Source of the DNA: CAZMRF01 sp964568735 | GTDB lineage: Bacteria; Acidobacteriota; Polarisedimenticolia; JACPZX01 | NCBI GenBank assembly: GCA_964568735.1 | Contig: CAZMRF010000075.1 | Span: 1 to 21,125 of the forward strand | Reading direction: 5' to 3' | Length of the DNA: 21,125 nucleotides | Shown: positions 15,442 through 21,125 of the stretch, one piece after another | Layout of the letters: each line of letters opens with the position of its first letter | Position numbering within the stretch: position 1 is the first letter of the stretch | Program-made: the position numbers and the translations under genes | The notes under the pieces: generated by a model | Database searches by the model: none | The model's input: the letters and a program-made list of their open reading frames with translations, nothing else | Told to the model about the DNA's origin: nothing

Positions 15442-16201
15442 CGCCATCCGGGCGATCACCTTCGACGTCGGGGACACGCTCATCCGGGCCACTCCGAGCG
15501 TGGGACATATCTACTCGCGGGTCTGCGCCCGCTACGGCGTGTCGCTCGACGTGGAGCGATGCAACAGGATCTTCGAGCAGGCATGGAAGGCCCGCAGCGT
15601 CACCGGCACGCCGGAGAGAGACCGCTTCTCCTCGGCGGAGCGCGGCGAGGAGGGTTACTGGGAGGATCTCGTGCAGGACGTCATGGGATCTTGTGGTCTC
15701 GCGCCGGGCGCCATCCCGCCCATCAGCGCTTTCAGGGAGGCCTTCGCCTCACCGGAGTCGTGGGTCGTCTTCGACGAGGTGGACGCGGCCCTGTCGGGGC
15801 TCGCGAAGCTCGGTTACGACCTCGCGGTCGTCTCCAACTGGGACAGCCATCTCCCGAGGCTCCTGGGCAGGCTCGACCTCGGGCGCCATTTCCGCCGCGT
15901 CTTCGTCTCCGCCATCGAGGGCGTCGAGAAGCCTCACGCCCGTTTCTTCGCCCTGGCGTCGGCAGGGCTCGAGACGGCGCCCGAGGAGATCCTCCACGTC
16001 GGGGATCGGTTGCGGGAGGACTACGAAGGAGCCCGCGAGGCCGGTCTCGCGGCGCTATGGCTCGACCGCCACGGCCACGAGAGGGAGGCCGGATCTCGCG
16101 TGGAGCCGGCGCACGTGATCCGGAGCCTCTCGGAAGTGGCGAGCTGGCTCGGCAACGGAGTTCCGCCCGCGCAGACCGTCGAAGGACGAAGGAACCCATG
16201 A
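15422..16201 (+). CDS. HAD-superfamily hydrolase (subfamily IA-like)
   Basis: About 259 residues. I place the start at TTG 15422 because AAGGAG lies exactly 6 bases upstream (15410-15415); this puts the first motif at the usual distance from the N-terminus. Motif I is FDVGDTL with nucleophile Asp15, but the +2 acid/base Asp is Gly17, as in some HAD branches with weak or altered chemistry. Motif II is VVSNWD (Ser138), motif III Lys170 in EKPHARFF, motif IV HVGDRLREDYEGA (Asp195, Asp200). The helical cap region (about 20-120) fits a C1 cap. HAD proteins of this type are usually phosphatases. Next to folE a neopterin-phosphate substrate is imaginable, but nothing in the sequence fixes it. The stop overlaps the next start (ATGA). 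Confidence 0.82.
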   Translation: MSSRPADAIRAITFDVGDTLIRATPSVGHIYSRVCARYGVSLDVERCNRIFEQAWKARSVTGTPERDRFSSAERGEEGYWEDLVQDVMGSCGLAPGAIPPISAFREAFASPESWVVFDEVDAALSGLAKLGYDLAVVSNWDSHLPRLLGRLDLGRHFRRVFVSAIEGVEKPHARFFALASAGLETAPEEILHVGDRLREDYEGAREAGLAALWLDRHGHEREAGSRVEPAHVIRSLSEVASWLGNGVPPAQTVEGRRNP

Positions 16202-16248
16202 GTTGCGGTTCCGGAGGTTCGTCCGGCCGGGGGTGCGGCAGGCCATGA
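16198..16248 (+). CDS. Micro-ORF, Cys/Gly-rich 16-residue peptide MSCGSGGSSGRGCGRP
   Basis: The ATG overlaps the HAD stop (ATGA) and is preceded by AAGGA (16189-16193) at a 4-base spacing, so ribosomes leaving the HAD gene should reinitiate here. The product has two cysteines, six glycines and four serines, with no known family. Its own TGA overlaps the ATG of the next micro-ORF. It may be a metal-binding peptide, a translation relay without a functional product, or a remnant of a longer protein. Evidence is limited to the start signal and the overlap geometry. Confidence 0.35.
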   Translation: MSCGSGGSSGRGCGRP

Positions 16249-16292
16249 GGAAGGCGAGATCACGAGCCGCCGGAGCACGGAGAAGCTCATGA
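16245..16292 (+). CDS. Micro-ORF, basic 15-residue peptide MRKARSRAAGARRSS
   Basis: The ATG at 16245 overlaps the preceding micro-ORF stop (ATGA), and its own TGA overlaps the folE ATG at 16289 (ATGA again). The peptide is strongly basic with no recognised family. The ribosome-binding site is poor (CAGG), so translation would depend on coupling. It more likely acts as a relay into folE than as a functional peptide. Confidence 0.25.
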   Translation: MRKARSRAAGARRSS

Positions 16293-16939
16293 AGCGAGCG
16301 CCCGCGGCGAGAGGGAGAAACGCGGCCTCGCGGCGCAGGGAGGGCTCCGATCTTGCTGGCATGCGGCGAGCAGTGGCGGCCTTCCTGGAGGCGGCCGGGA
16401 TCGGCACGCGCCGGGGCGACATGGCGAGGACACCCGGCCGGGCCGCCCGCGCGTGGAAGGAACGCCTCCTCGCTGGCTACGCCGAATCGCCGGAAAAGAT
16501 CCTCGTGCCCCTGCGCTCGAGCCGTGGCCGCGACGTGGTGGCCGTGCGGGAGATCCCCTTCGTCTCCACCTGCCCGCACCACCTGCTGCCCTTCCACGGC
16601 ACGGCCCGCCTGGCCTACCTGCCTGCCGGCGCCGTCGTGGGCGTCTCCCGGCTCGCGGCCCTCGTGCACTGCCTCTCGCGTCGCCTGCAGATCCAGGAGG
16701 AGCTGACGGAGCAGATCGCGCGGGAGCTGCACCTCAGGACCGGCGCAAAGGGGGCGGCCTGCATCATGGAGGCCACGCACCTGTGCATGACCGGGCGTGA
16801 CGGCAGGAGCCCCGCGGGCCTCGTGGTGACCGCCGCCTTCTCCGGGTGCTACGAGAGGGACCCTCGGCAGCGCTCAGAGATCATCGCGCTGCTTGGCAGC
16901 ACCGTTCCCCGCCGCAAACCGAAGCCTCGCAGCCGCTGA
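16289..16939 (+). CDS. folE: GTP cyclohydrolase I
   Basis: The 216-residue enzyme converts GTP to 7,8-dihydroneopterin triphosphate, the first step of folate and other pterin pathways. The zinc-site motif STCPHHLLPF supplies Cys95 and His98, and the third ligand is Cys166 in EATHLCMTGRDGR. The decamer-core helix SRRLQIQEELTEQIAREL and VVGVSRLAALV are typical of type IA FolE. After the second Zn Cys the family usually reads M-x-x-RG-[VI]-R; here TGRDGR keeps both arginines with altered spacing residues. The N-terminal region is basic and a little shorter than in E. coli. ATG 16289 has GGAG 6 bases upstream and overlaps the preceding micro-ORF stop. It closes the isc-ferredoxin-HAD run and is followed by two hairpins. 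Confidence 0.92.
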   Translation: MKRAPAARGRNAASRRREGSDLAGMRRAVAAFLEAAGIGTRRGDMARTPGRAARAWKERLLAGYAESPEKILVPLRSSRGRDVVAVREIPFVSTCPHHLLPFHGTARLAYLPAGAVVGVSRLAALVHCLSRRLQIQEELTEQIARELHLRTGAKGAACIMEATHLCMTGRDGRSPAGLVVTAAFSGCYERDPRQRSEIIALLGSTVPRRKPKPRSR

Positions 16940-16946
16940 GGGCATA

Positions 16947-17006
16947 GCGCGGCTTGCCGCGCACCTAATACCCCAGGGTTTCTTCCCGAGCCCGAATCGC
17001 GGGCTC
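16947..17006 (+). terminator. Tandem hairpins after folE
   Basis: GCGCGGC-TT-GCCGCGC (16947-16962) lies 8 bases after the folE stop. A second hairpin, GAGCCCG-AATCG-CGGGCTC (16988-17006), follows. Both stems are perfect over 7 bp; only a short mixed T/C stretch (GGGTTTCTTCC) lies between them. They probably end the long operon. Confidence 0.45.
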
Positions 17007-17079
17007 TCGATCAGAGACGGCAGGCTCTGCCAGAAACGGCCACGCACTGATTCGCTGTACTTGACGATCCGTGCGCATC

Positions 17080-17238
17080 AGGGTGGAGCACCCACCCGTA
17101 TCTCGACAAGACGTCAAGTGGGCAAGGTCGGGCCTGAGCCCCGCGGGCCTTGGCCTGGCCAGTGGCGTATCGGGCTGCTACGAAACGGACCCTTGCCGAC
17201 ACTCCCGCGTGATAGAGATTGCCTGTCCCGTTCGGTGA
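17080..17238 (+). pseudogene. Decayed 3' fragment of a second folE
   Basis: From 17137 the frame reads SPAGLGLASGVSGCYETDP and goes on to TGA at 17236-17238. It aligns without gaps to the C-terminus of FolE (SPAGLVVTAAFSGCYERDP, then S-x-x-I), 14 of 26 residues identical, including the SGCYE-x-DP block. A 15-base run (GAGCCCCGCGGGCCT) is identical at 16807-16821 and 17136-17150. Just upstream, in a shifted frame, VEAPTRISTRRQVGKVG resembles the VEA-THLCM-TxRGVxK region but has lost the Zn cysteine. The two parts need a frameshift to join and no start is visible, so it is non-functional. The divergence argues for an old or foreign copy rather than a fresh duplication. It ends 15 bases from the abiE toxin stop. 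Confidence 0.65.
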
Positions 17239-17256
17239 CGGGTCGGCACCCGTCAC
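17235..17256. terminator. Strong hairpin between folE remnant and abiE toxin, probably bidirectional
   Basis: GTGACGGGT-CGGC-ACCCGTCAC is a perfect 9-bp stem with a 4-base loop. It contains the stop codon of the folE remnant on the plus strand and overlaps the stop of the AbiEii gene on the minus strand. There is no T-run on either side. Confidence 0.45.
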
Positions 17257-18254
17257 TTCATCTCCGGGCCCCTTGCCAGGCGCGAGCGGCGATGAGTTGA
17301 GTGAGCCCGGGCGTTCTCGATCTTCCAGCGCAGGGCTGGATTGAGTCGTAAGCGCTCCACGATCTCTGGCTCGGCAGGAAAGAGCAGCTCGGGTTCGAAG
17401 TCACCGACCTGGACGCGTTCCACGTATTCGTGCTCGACCTGCGAAAGCGCCAGAAGAGGCTCGACAAATTCTCTGGCTTGCCCGCGCAGTTCGCTCGCCA
17501 CCGGCCGATCGTCCTCTCGCAGGAGTGGATGGAGCGTTCTTCGGATTCCATCATCAGTCACTCGGTCCAACCTCTCGATGCCATAGTTGCTCAGCGGGCG
17601 GTCGAGGACTGCCGAGAGCGCGATGAAGAGACGACGCCCTCGATCATCCCATCCCTTGCCCAGCAGCCCGGTTCGCCGTCCGAGGCGCGCGATATCGTAG
17701 AGGTCTCTCGGTGCTGATCTGTCGAGCAGCGCCAGCACCTTCCCCGCGATCAACTCGGTGTTCCCGACGACGCGGGTTTCGTGATCCTGGCTCTCATCCG
17801 GAGACCACACTTGACGCATCATCACGTCCTCCAGGGGAACGCGGTGAATGAAGTTGAGATCGACCTGAATCCTGGCCTCATTGCCGAAGGCGGAGACGTA
17901 GCCCAGATAGAGCTTCTGCCCCGCGTGTTCCTCCCGCGAACGCTGCACTCGATATCCAGCCCTTCGAGCGATCCGCTCAACGGCTGCGAGGACCAGAGGT
18001 CGATCGCGGAGCCTGGCCTCGCGATCTGGCGCCCCGATGTCGTTGAAGTCCAGGTCTACCGACAGCCTCTCCGGGGCGCCGAAACAGAGGTTCAGCGCCG
18101 TTCCTCCCTTCAAGACGAGCCGCTGCCCGAGCACCGGGTCGTCGCCTACCGAACGGAGGAGGTCGAGAAGTCGCACCACGATCTCGAGAGCTGCAGGCGT
18201 AAATCCGTGGCGCCCCTCGAGTCGCTGGAGGGTCTCACGGCTTGGGCCGCTCAC
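17253..18254 (-). CDS. AbiEii-type nucleotidyltransferase toxin (type IV toxin-antitoxin)
   Basis: The 333-residue protein belongs to the AbiEii/AbiGii family of MNT-like nucleotidyltransferases that cause growth arrest and abort phage infection. The characterised members act as nucleotidyltransferases, some on tRNA. Visible motifs: LVLKGGTALNL (Lys49, Gly50-Gly51-Thr52), RLSVDLDF with the metal-binding pair Asp67 and Asp69, the third acidic residue Asp132 in RIQVDLN, and Lys172/Asp178 in ELIAGKVLALLDR-SAPRDLYDI. All expected catalytic positions are present, so the toxin looks active. It starts at GTG 18254, overlapping the antitoxin stop by 4 bases (GTGA). The antitoxin gene comes first, the standard AbiE order. 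Confidence 0.88.
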   Translation of the reverse strand: MSGPSRETLQRLEGRHGFTPAALEIVVRLLDLLRSVGDDPVLGQRLVLKGGTALNLCFGAPERLSVDLDFNDIGAPDREARLRDRPLVLAAVERIARRAGYRVQRSREEHAGQKLYLGYVSAFGNEARIQVDLNFIHRVPLEDVMMRQVWSPDESQDHETRVVGNTELIAGKVLALLDRSAPRDLYDIARLGRRTGLLGKGWDDRGRRLFIALSAVLDRPLSNYGIERLDRVTDDGIRRTLHPLLREDDRPVASELRGQAREFVEPLLALSQVEHEYVERVQVGDFEPELLFPAEPEIVERLRLNPALRWKIENARAHSTHRRSRLARGPEMK

Positions 18255-19096
18255 AATCTGCCTCCTGTCCCCTCAAAACCAGCATCGAGACTCAGGTGTG
18301 CAGGGACGATCAGGCGCCAGCGTGCCTGCAAACTGCCTCCCTTGCTCCTTGATGCGAGGTAGATCGGGCTACCGGCTGCTCGTCTCTCCAGGGAGGCCAG
18401 GAATGACTTCGGCGCCTCGGTAGTCTCGGGATGCCTCTCGAGAAACCACCCGACCGCTGCGTAGAGCACGCGCTTGTTGAAGATCCGCAGGTACTCACCC
18501 AGCAAATCGAGGTCGAGGTCCCTGAATCCCGCTGCGGACTCGAGCAGTTCGTCGAGACCGCCAACCCACCGAGGTCGCATCAGACCGTCGACGAGGGATC
18601 TCTCAGGACCTGTGACACGCACATGGACTCCTCTCCGATCCAACAGGGTGACCCCGAAATCCACTCTGCGCTGTTTCATGAGCACAGTAGGGGGACGAAG
18701 AGCCGGCCACTCATAACCTCGAAACCGAACGGGCCTCCGGGATCCCAGCGTCAGGTACGGAAACCAGTGGAAGAGGCTGTGCGCTACTCCCAGGAGGTCC
18801 AGGGCCGAATGGTAGGCGAGGATGGCGTCTGGTCGGAGGGTCGCGGCCACCAGGTACGGATCCGGCTTGAACTTCTCACCTGCGGCTCCAGGTGGCACGA
18901 CCGCGTACAACGAGCGCGCAACCCTGACGAGTCTGCCCCTTCGCACGTAGTACTTGGCTCTGTCGTGGGCTCTCTGTGCCGCCGCAGAGCCCCGTATGAC
19001 CGCAGCCCAGGCTTCGAGACGAAACACGGGATGCTTCGCAAAGAACTCATCGGGAGCCTGCCCGGAACGAAGGGTTGACTTGCTAACTTGTCCCAT
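18251..19096 (-). CDS. AbiEi-type antitoxin / transcriptional regulator
   Basis: The 281-residue partner of the AbiEii toxin. The N-terminal part (about residues 15-70: DEFFAKHPVFRLEAWAA, then YYVRRGRLVRVARSLYAVVPP) is the AbiEi-type winged helix for DNA binding. The remainder (YHSALDLLGVAHSLFHWFPYL, VTGPERSLVDGLMRP, LDELLESAAGF) matches the C-terminal antitoxin domain. Known AbiEi proteins neutralise the toxin without stable complex formation and repress their own promoter by binding inverted repeats; an AGGGT-N7-ACCCT repeat lies 3 bases upstream of this start. The ATG at 19096 has no Shine-Dalgarno sequence, so the message may be leaderless. Confidence 0.85.
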   Translation of the reverse strand: MGQVSKSTLRSGQAPDEFFAKHPVFRLEAWAAVIRGSAAAQRAHDRAKYYVRRGRLVRVARSLYAVVPPGAAGEKFKPDPYLVAATLRPDAILAYHSALDLLGVAHSLFHWFPYLTLGSRRPVRFRGYEWPALRPPTVLMKQRRVDFGVTLLDRRGVHVRVTGPERSLVDGLMRPRWVGGLDELLESAAGFRDLDLDLLGEYLRIFNKRVLYAAVGWFLERHPETTEAPKSFLASLERRAAGSPIYLASRSKGGSLQARWRLIVPAHLSLDAGFEGTGGRL

Positions 19097-19099
19097 AAC

Positions 19100-19136
19100 A
19101 GGGTTATTATTACCCTATAACGTATCAAGATGGCAA
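19100..19136 (-). promoter_or_regulatory. abiE promoter and likely AbiEi operator
   Basis: An AT-rich island in GC-rich surroundings. On the minus strand TTGCCA (19136-19131; 5 of 6 to TTGACA) is followed after 18 bases by TAATAA (19112-19107; a weak -10). The inverted repeat AGGGT-N7-ACCCT (19100-19116) covers the -10 box, fitting autorepression by AbiEi. The predicted start of transcription is within about 4 bases of the ATG at 19096. Confidence 0.5.
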
Positions 19137-19151
19137 GTAGCAGTATGCAAG

Positions 19152-19184
19152 ACCCGGTAGGTCTGGACGAGATTCCTACCGGGT
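19152..19184. repeat. Perfect 10-bp inverted repeat upstream of abiE
   Basis: ACCCGGTAGG and CCTACCGGGT are exact reverse complements separated by 13 bases. It lies just beyond the abiE promoter, in the 157-base spacer before the broken DUF2786-like gene, and may be that gene's terminator on the minus strand or a recombination-related site. No T-run follows on either strand. Confidence 0.5.
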
Positions 19185-19293
19185 GGCCTTCGGCGGCGAT
19201 CCGGCAGGAGGGGCGCCGGGCGTGACTCAGGCTTTTCCTGCTGCGGGAGGCCCAGCCCGTCCGCCGGGCGCACGCTGTCGTGACTGGCGCCTC

Positions 19294-19781
19294 TCACTCC
19301 AGATCCAGGACGTGTTGAGCGGACCTTGATTCATCAGCGCCGGCGCCGGCCTGCTCCGGTCGCGTTTCCGCATCCGAAGTGTCTCCGAAAATCCCTTGCG
19401 CAATCACGCGCTGGGTGACCTCGTCGAGATAGCCGTGGAGGGTCTCGTTGAGGTCACGGAACTCCGGCCAGAGGGTCTCTCTGACGAAGCTCTGTGTCAC
19501 GCGCACCATGACGGTAGTTCTCCGCTGCCCCGGATGCCGGTAGGGCTTCAGGTCATAGCGGCGCAGAAGCGCTATGAAGAGCGAGCGAGACCGGTGTCGA
19601 GCAGCGTGAAGCGGTACTCGACGGCGGGCTCCTTCGCTTCGAGCTCTCGAAGGCGGCGTCGGATGCGGTCGTGGGCACTGGCCGCCGCGACGCGTTCGCC
19701 TGCTGAGCCAGCTCTCGCGAATAGGACCTCGATCTTGCGTAGCTTCTCGATGAGTCGTTCTTCCTCGAGCATTCTCGTCAC
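19294..19781 (-). pseudogene. DUF2786-like protein gene broken by a one-base deletion
   Basis: Two frames join into one recognisable protein. The first (from GTG 19781 or ATG 19772, with AAGGTG upstream) reads EKLRKIEVLFARAGSAGERVAA and continues to VEYRFTLLDT, then falls into stop at 19572. The other frame continues with SLFIALLRRYDLKPYRHPGQ, then TTVMVRVTQSFVRETLWPEF and YLDEVTQRVIAQGIF, ending at TGA 19294-19296. Adding one A on the plus strand between 19592 and 19593 (a T in the coding strand) turns DTGLA into DTWSRSLFIALL, the DPWSRRLF block that I recall from this family. The product would be about 160 residues, with an N-terminal helical segment resembling DUF2786; its function is unknown. 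It could be a true pseudogene or a sequencing error. Confidence 0.65.
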
Positions 19782-19912
19782 CTTCTCGTCATGCGAATGG
19801 ACCGCTTGCCCCGCCGACGCCCCGCCTCAGCCGCGCTGTCCGAGGATGGCAAACGGGGACTCCGAGCCACCGGTCACAGCCGCCGCTGGCTGCGAGCGCA
19901 TGGGTTGAATGG

Positions 19913-21045
19913 CTACAGCCCGAGCTTCGCGATCAGCCCGGGTGACCAGAGTGGAAGACGCTCCCCCGCGTCGTTCAGCTCGCGGGCGGCGGCGTTGTAG
20001 GTAGCGAGGAGGCGCAGGGAGTCGCAGAGCACGGCGATCAGCCTCTCACGGCCGAAGACCCGCTCGACGGTCACGCCCATCGTCCAGCCCACTGTGTACC
20101 AGGGCCCCTGCTCGCCGAAGAACTCCATGCCTGCGGCGCGCACGGCATCCGGCTCCACGAGACGGCCCTCGATCACGTCCATGAGGAAGGCCTCCACGCG
20201 CCTGAGATCCAGCTCGACGTTCGCGATGTCGCGATCCTCGAGGGAGACGATGACATCGTAGGGCCGANNNNNNNNNNGATGTCGCGATCCCACCGCGCCC
20301 GCTCCCCGGCCGGGCTCACCGCGTGAGGATGAGTGTCCGGGCCTCCCGCGGCCGCGAGCATGGCCAATCCCTCGCCGAAGGCGCTGGCCCAGGTGGCGGC
20401 CGTCCGCACGCCTTCCGGGACCCCAGGGTCCGTCTCCTCCGCGCAGGTCGAGGAGAGGCCGATGTGGTGCAGCTCGTGGGCGAGCGTGTTCTCCAGTTTC
20501 GCGCGGGAGACCGCAGGGTCCACGAACATGAAGATTCCGGGCCGCGATCCTTCAAGGAAGACAAAGCTGTTGGAGCGCGGCTTGATGACCGGATAGAGCG
20601 TGGCGTCCAGGGGTGCCCCGCTCGGGAGGTAGGCGAGGGCCGCCCGCACTGCGGCGCCGAGATCCGCGCGCCGCCAATCCGCGACCGTGCGGGAAAGATC
20701 GGGTTCGGCCGCGACGGTCGGGGCGGAGAGCAGGAACTCGCGGAAAGCCTGCTTGTCGAAGCTGCGTCCCATCGCGATCTCACGATGTTCGAGGCGGCGG
20801 TAGCCTTCCGTCGCGAAGAGCCTATCCCAGTCCTTCTCCGGGACGGGAAGGCCCGACCGGGCCTTGCCGAGGATCAACAGAGCAGCTTCCGCCTCGTCCG
20901 TCACGATCCGGACGTCGACGGGGGGAGCCGCTGGAGTCGTGGGAGCAGTGGGCAGGGCAGGAGAGCTAGGAGGGGCGGGCGATCGGGAGACAGCCGCGCA
21001 GGCTGCGATCGAGATCGCGGCGATCAGGGCGCCCATGGTCTTCAT
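19913..21045 (-). CDS. DUF5700-like putative zinc-dependent peptidase lipoprotein (interrupted by assembly gap)
   Basis: Read from ATG 21045 (MKTMG; ATG 21036 with AGGA upstream is an alternative), it begins with a lipoprotein signal ending IAAC, then an Ala/Pro/Thr-rich linker. The catalytic-type motif is LAHELHHIG (HExxH), followed by FGEGLAMLAAAGGPDTHPH and ARWDRDI. The 10-N gap then interrupts it. The part encoded left of the gap continues ANVELDLRRVEAFLMDVIEGRL, FGEQGPWYTVGWTMGVTVERVFG and LLATYNAAA to the stop at 19913. Order and motifs match the putative Zn-protease family DUF5700. The two parts are out of frame as written, but collapsing the 13-bp sequence shared by the contig ends gives one frame and a protein of about 359 residues. 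It would sit on the periplasmic side of a membrane; its substrate is unknown. Confidence 0.75.
20268..20277. other. Scaffold gap of 10 N, flanked by a shared 13-mer
   Basis: The flanks carry GATGTCGCGATCC at 20225-20237 and again at 20278-20290. Thirty bases of contig end (20238-20267) plus the 10 N separate the copies. The gap lies inside the DUF5700-like gene. Confidence 0.9.
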
Positions 21046-21125
21046 TCCTGCTGATGTTCTCTCACCTAGTCCCAGAATAAGCGCGTTTCCCGACGAGAGA
21101 AAAGGCTAGAACGCAACAGAAAAGC

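Noticed and set aside
16198..16320. Possible selenoprotein: the Cys/Gly-rich micro-ORF with in-frame TGA read through
   Set aside because: The sequence after TGA (GRRDHEPPEHGEAHEA) looks non-coding, no SECIS-like hairpin is evident, and the TGA has a clear alternative role in the ATGA overlap.
16807..17150. The 15-base repeat GAGCCCCGCGGGCCT as an integration att site
   Set aside because: It sits at homologous codons of folE and its remnant, so shared ancestry explains it; no integrase or second boundary is visible.
19200..19285. Direct repeat GCCGGGCG in the spacer near 19217 and 19263 as a mobile-element end
   Set aside because: It is short, made of common GC-rich words, and has no transposase or target duplication nearby.
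20238..20267. Peptide RPYDVIVSLE as part of the DUF5700-like protein
   Set aside because: It exists only at the contig end, is out of frame with the N-terminal part, and disappears when the shared 13-mer is collapsed.
1..21125. tRNA, rRNA, CRISPR array or insertion sequence
   Set aside because: No cloverleaf with a conserved T-loop, no rRNA signature, no spaced short repeats and no transposase-like protein were seen on either strand.

Overview
This is a GC-rich (roughly two-thirds G+C by eye) bacterial chromosomal fragment with short intergenic spaces, several 4-bp ATGA/GTGA gene overlaps and a 10-N scaffold gap, so it probably comes from a draft or metagenome assembly. A split cytochrome b next to a very large multiheme cytochrome c, a cupredoxin-like secreted protein, and a DUF5700-type lipoprotein suggest a deep-branching Gram-negative lineage such as Acidobacteriota or a relative. 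That placement is an inference; there is no rRNA or marker gene to confirm it.

Layout. (1) 1-4909 (+): the end of a quinol-oxidising cytochrome bc-type operon: the tail of a cytochrome b/b6 N-terminal subunit, an enlarged cytochrome b C-terminal subunit, a membrane-anchored coiled-coil octaheme cytochrome c (three closely spaced hemes, then five class-I-like cytochrome c modules), and a secreted cupredoxin-like/carboxypeptidase-regulatory-like protein. A hairpin overlaps the last stop codon. (2) 5091-8158 (-): a coupled pair, a polytopic membrane protein of unknown function and a GT39/PMT-like glycosyltransferase with a C-terminal TPR domain. (3) 8247-10247 (+): a divergently transcribed NTE-like protein (cyclic-nucleotide-binding domain, degenerate middle domain, patatin lipase). 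(4) 10249-11271 (-): a small hypothetical protein and a zinc-ribbon membrane protein.

(5) 11487-16939 (+): a compact operon-like run: iscS, iscU, iscA, a DUF2203 protein, an SDR-fold protein that has lost its catalytic Ser and Tyr, two different 2Fe-2S ferredoxins, a HAD protein starting at TTG, two tiny ORFs chained by successive ATGA overlaps, and folE (GTP cyclohydrolase I). Fe-S cluster assembly, two Fe-S carriers and the Zn enzyme FolE are thus made as one unit, but the pathway they serve is not evident.

(6) 16940-19200: accessory DNA. It holds hairpins, a decayed fragment of a second folE, and an AbiE-type (type IV) toxin-antitoxin pair on the minus strand with an AT-rich, possibly leaderless promoter containing an inverted repeat. 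(7) 19294-21045 (-): a DUF2786-like gene broken by one missing base, and a DUF5700-like zinc-peptidase lipoprotein interrupted by the N gap. The two contig ends share a 13-bp sequence, and collapsing it exactly restores one reading frame, so this gap looks artefactual.

Most worth checking: the catalytically impaired SDR beside two ferredoxins, the ATGA relay of micro-ORFs into folE, the folE remnant abutting abiE, the repairable assembly gap, and the single-base frameshift.
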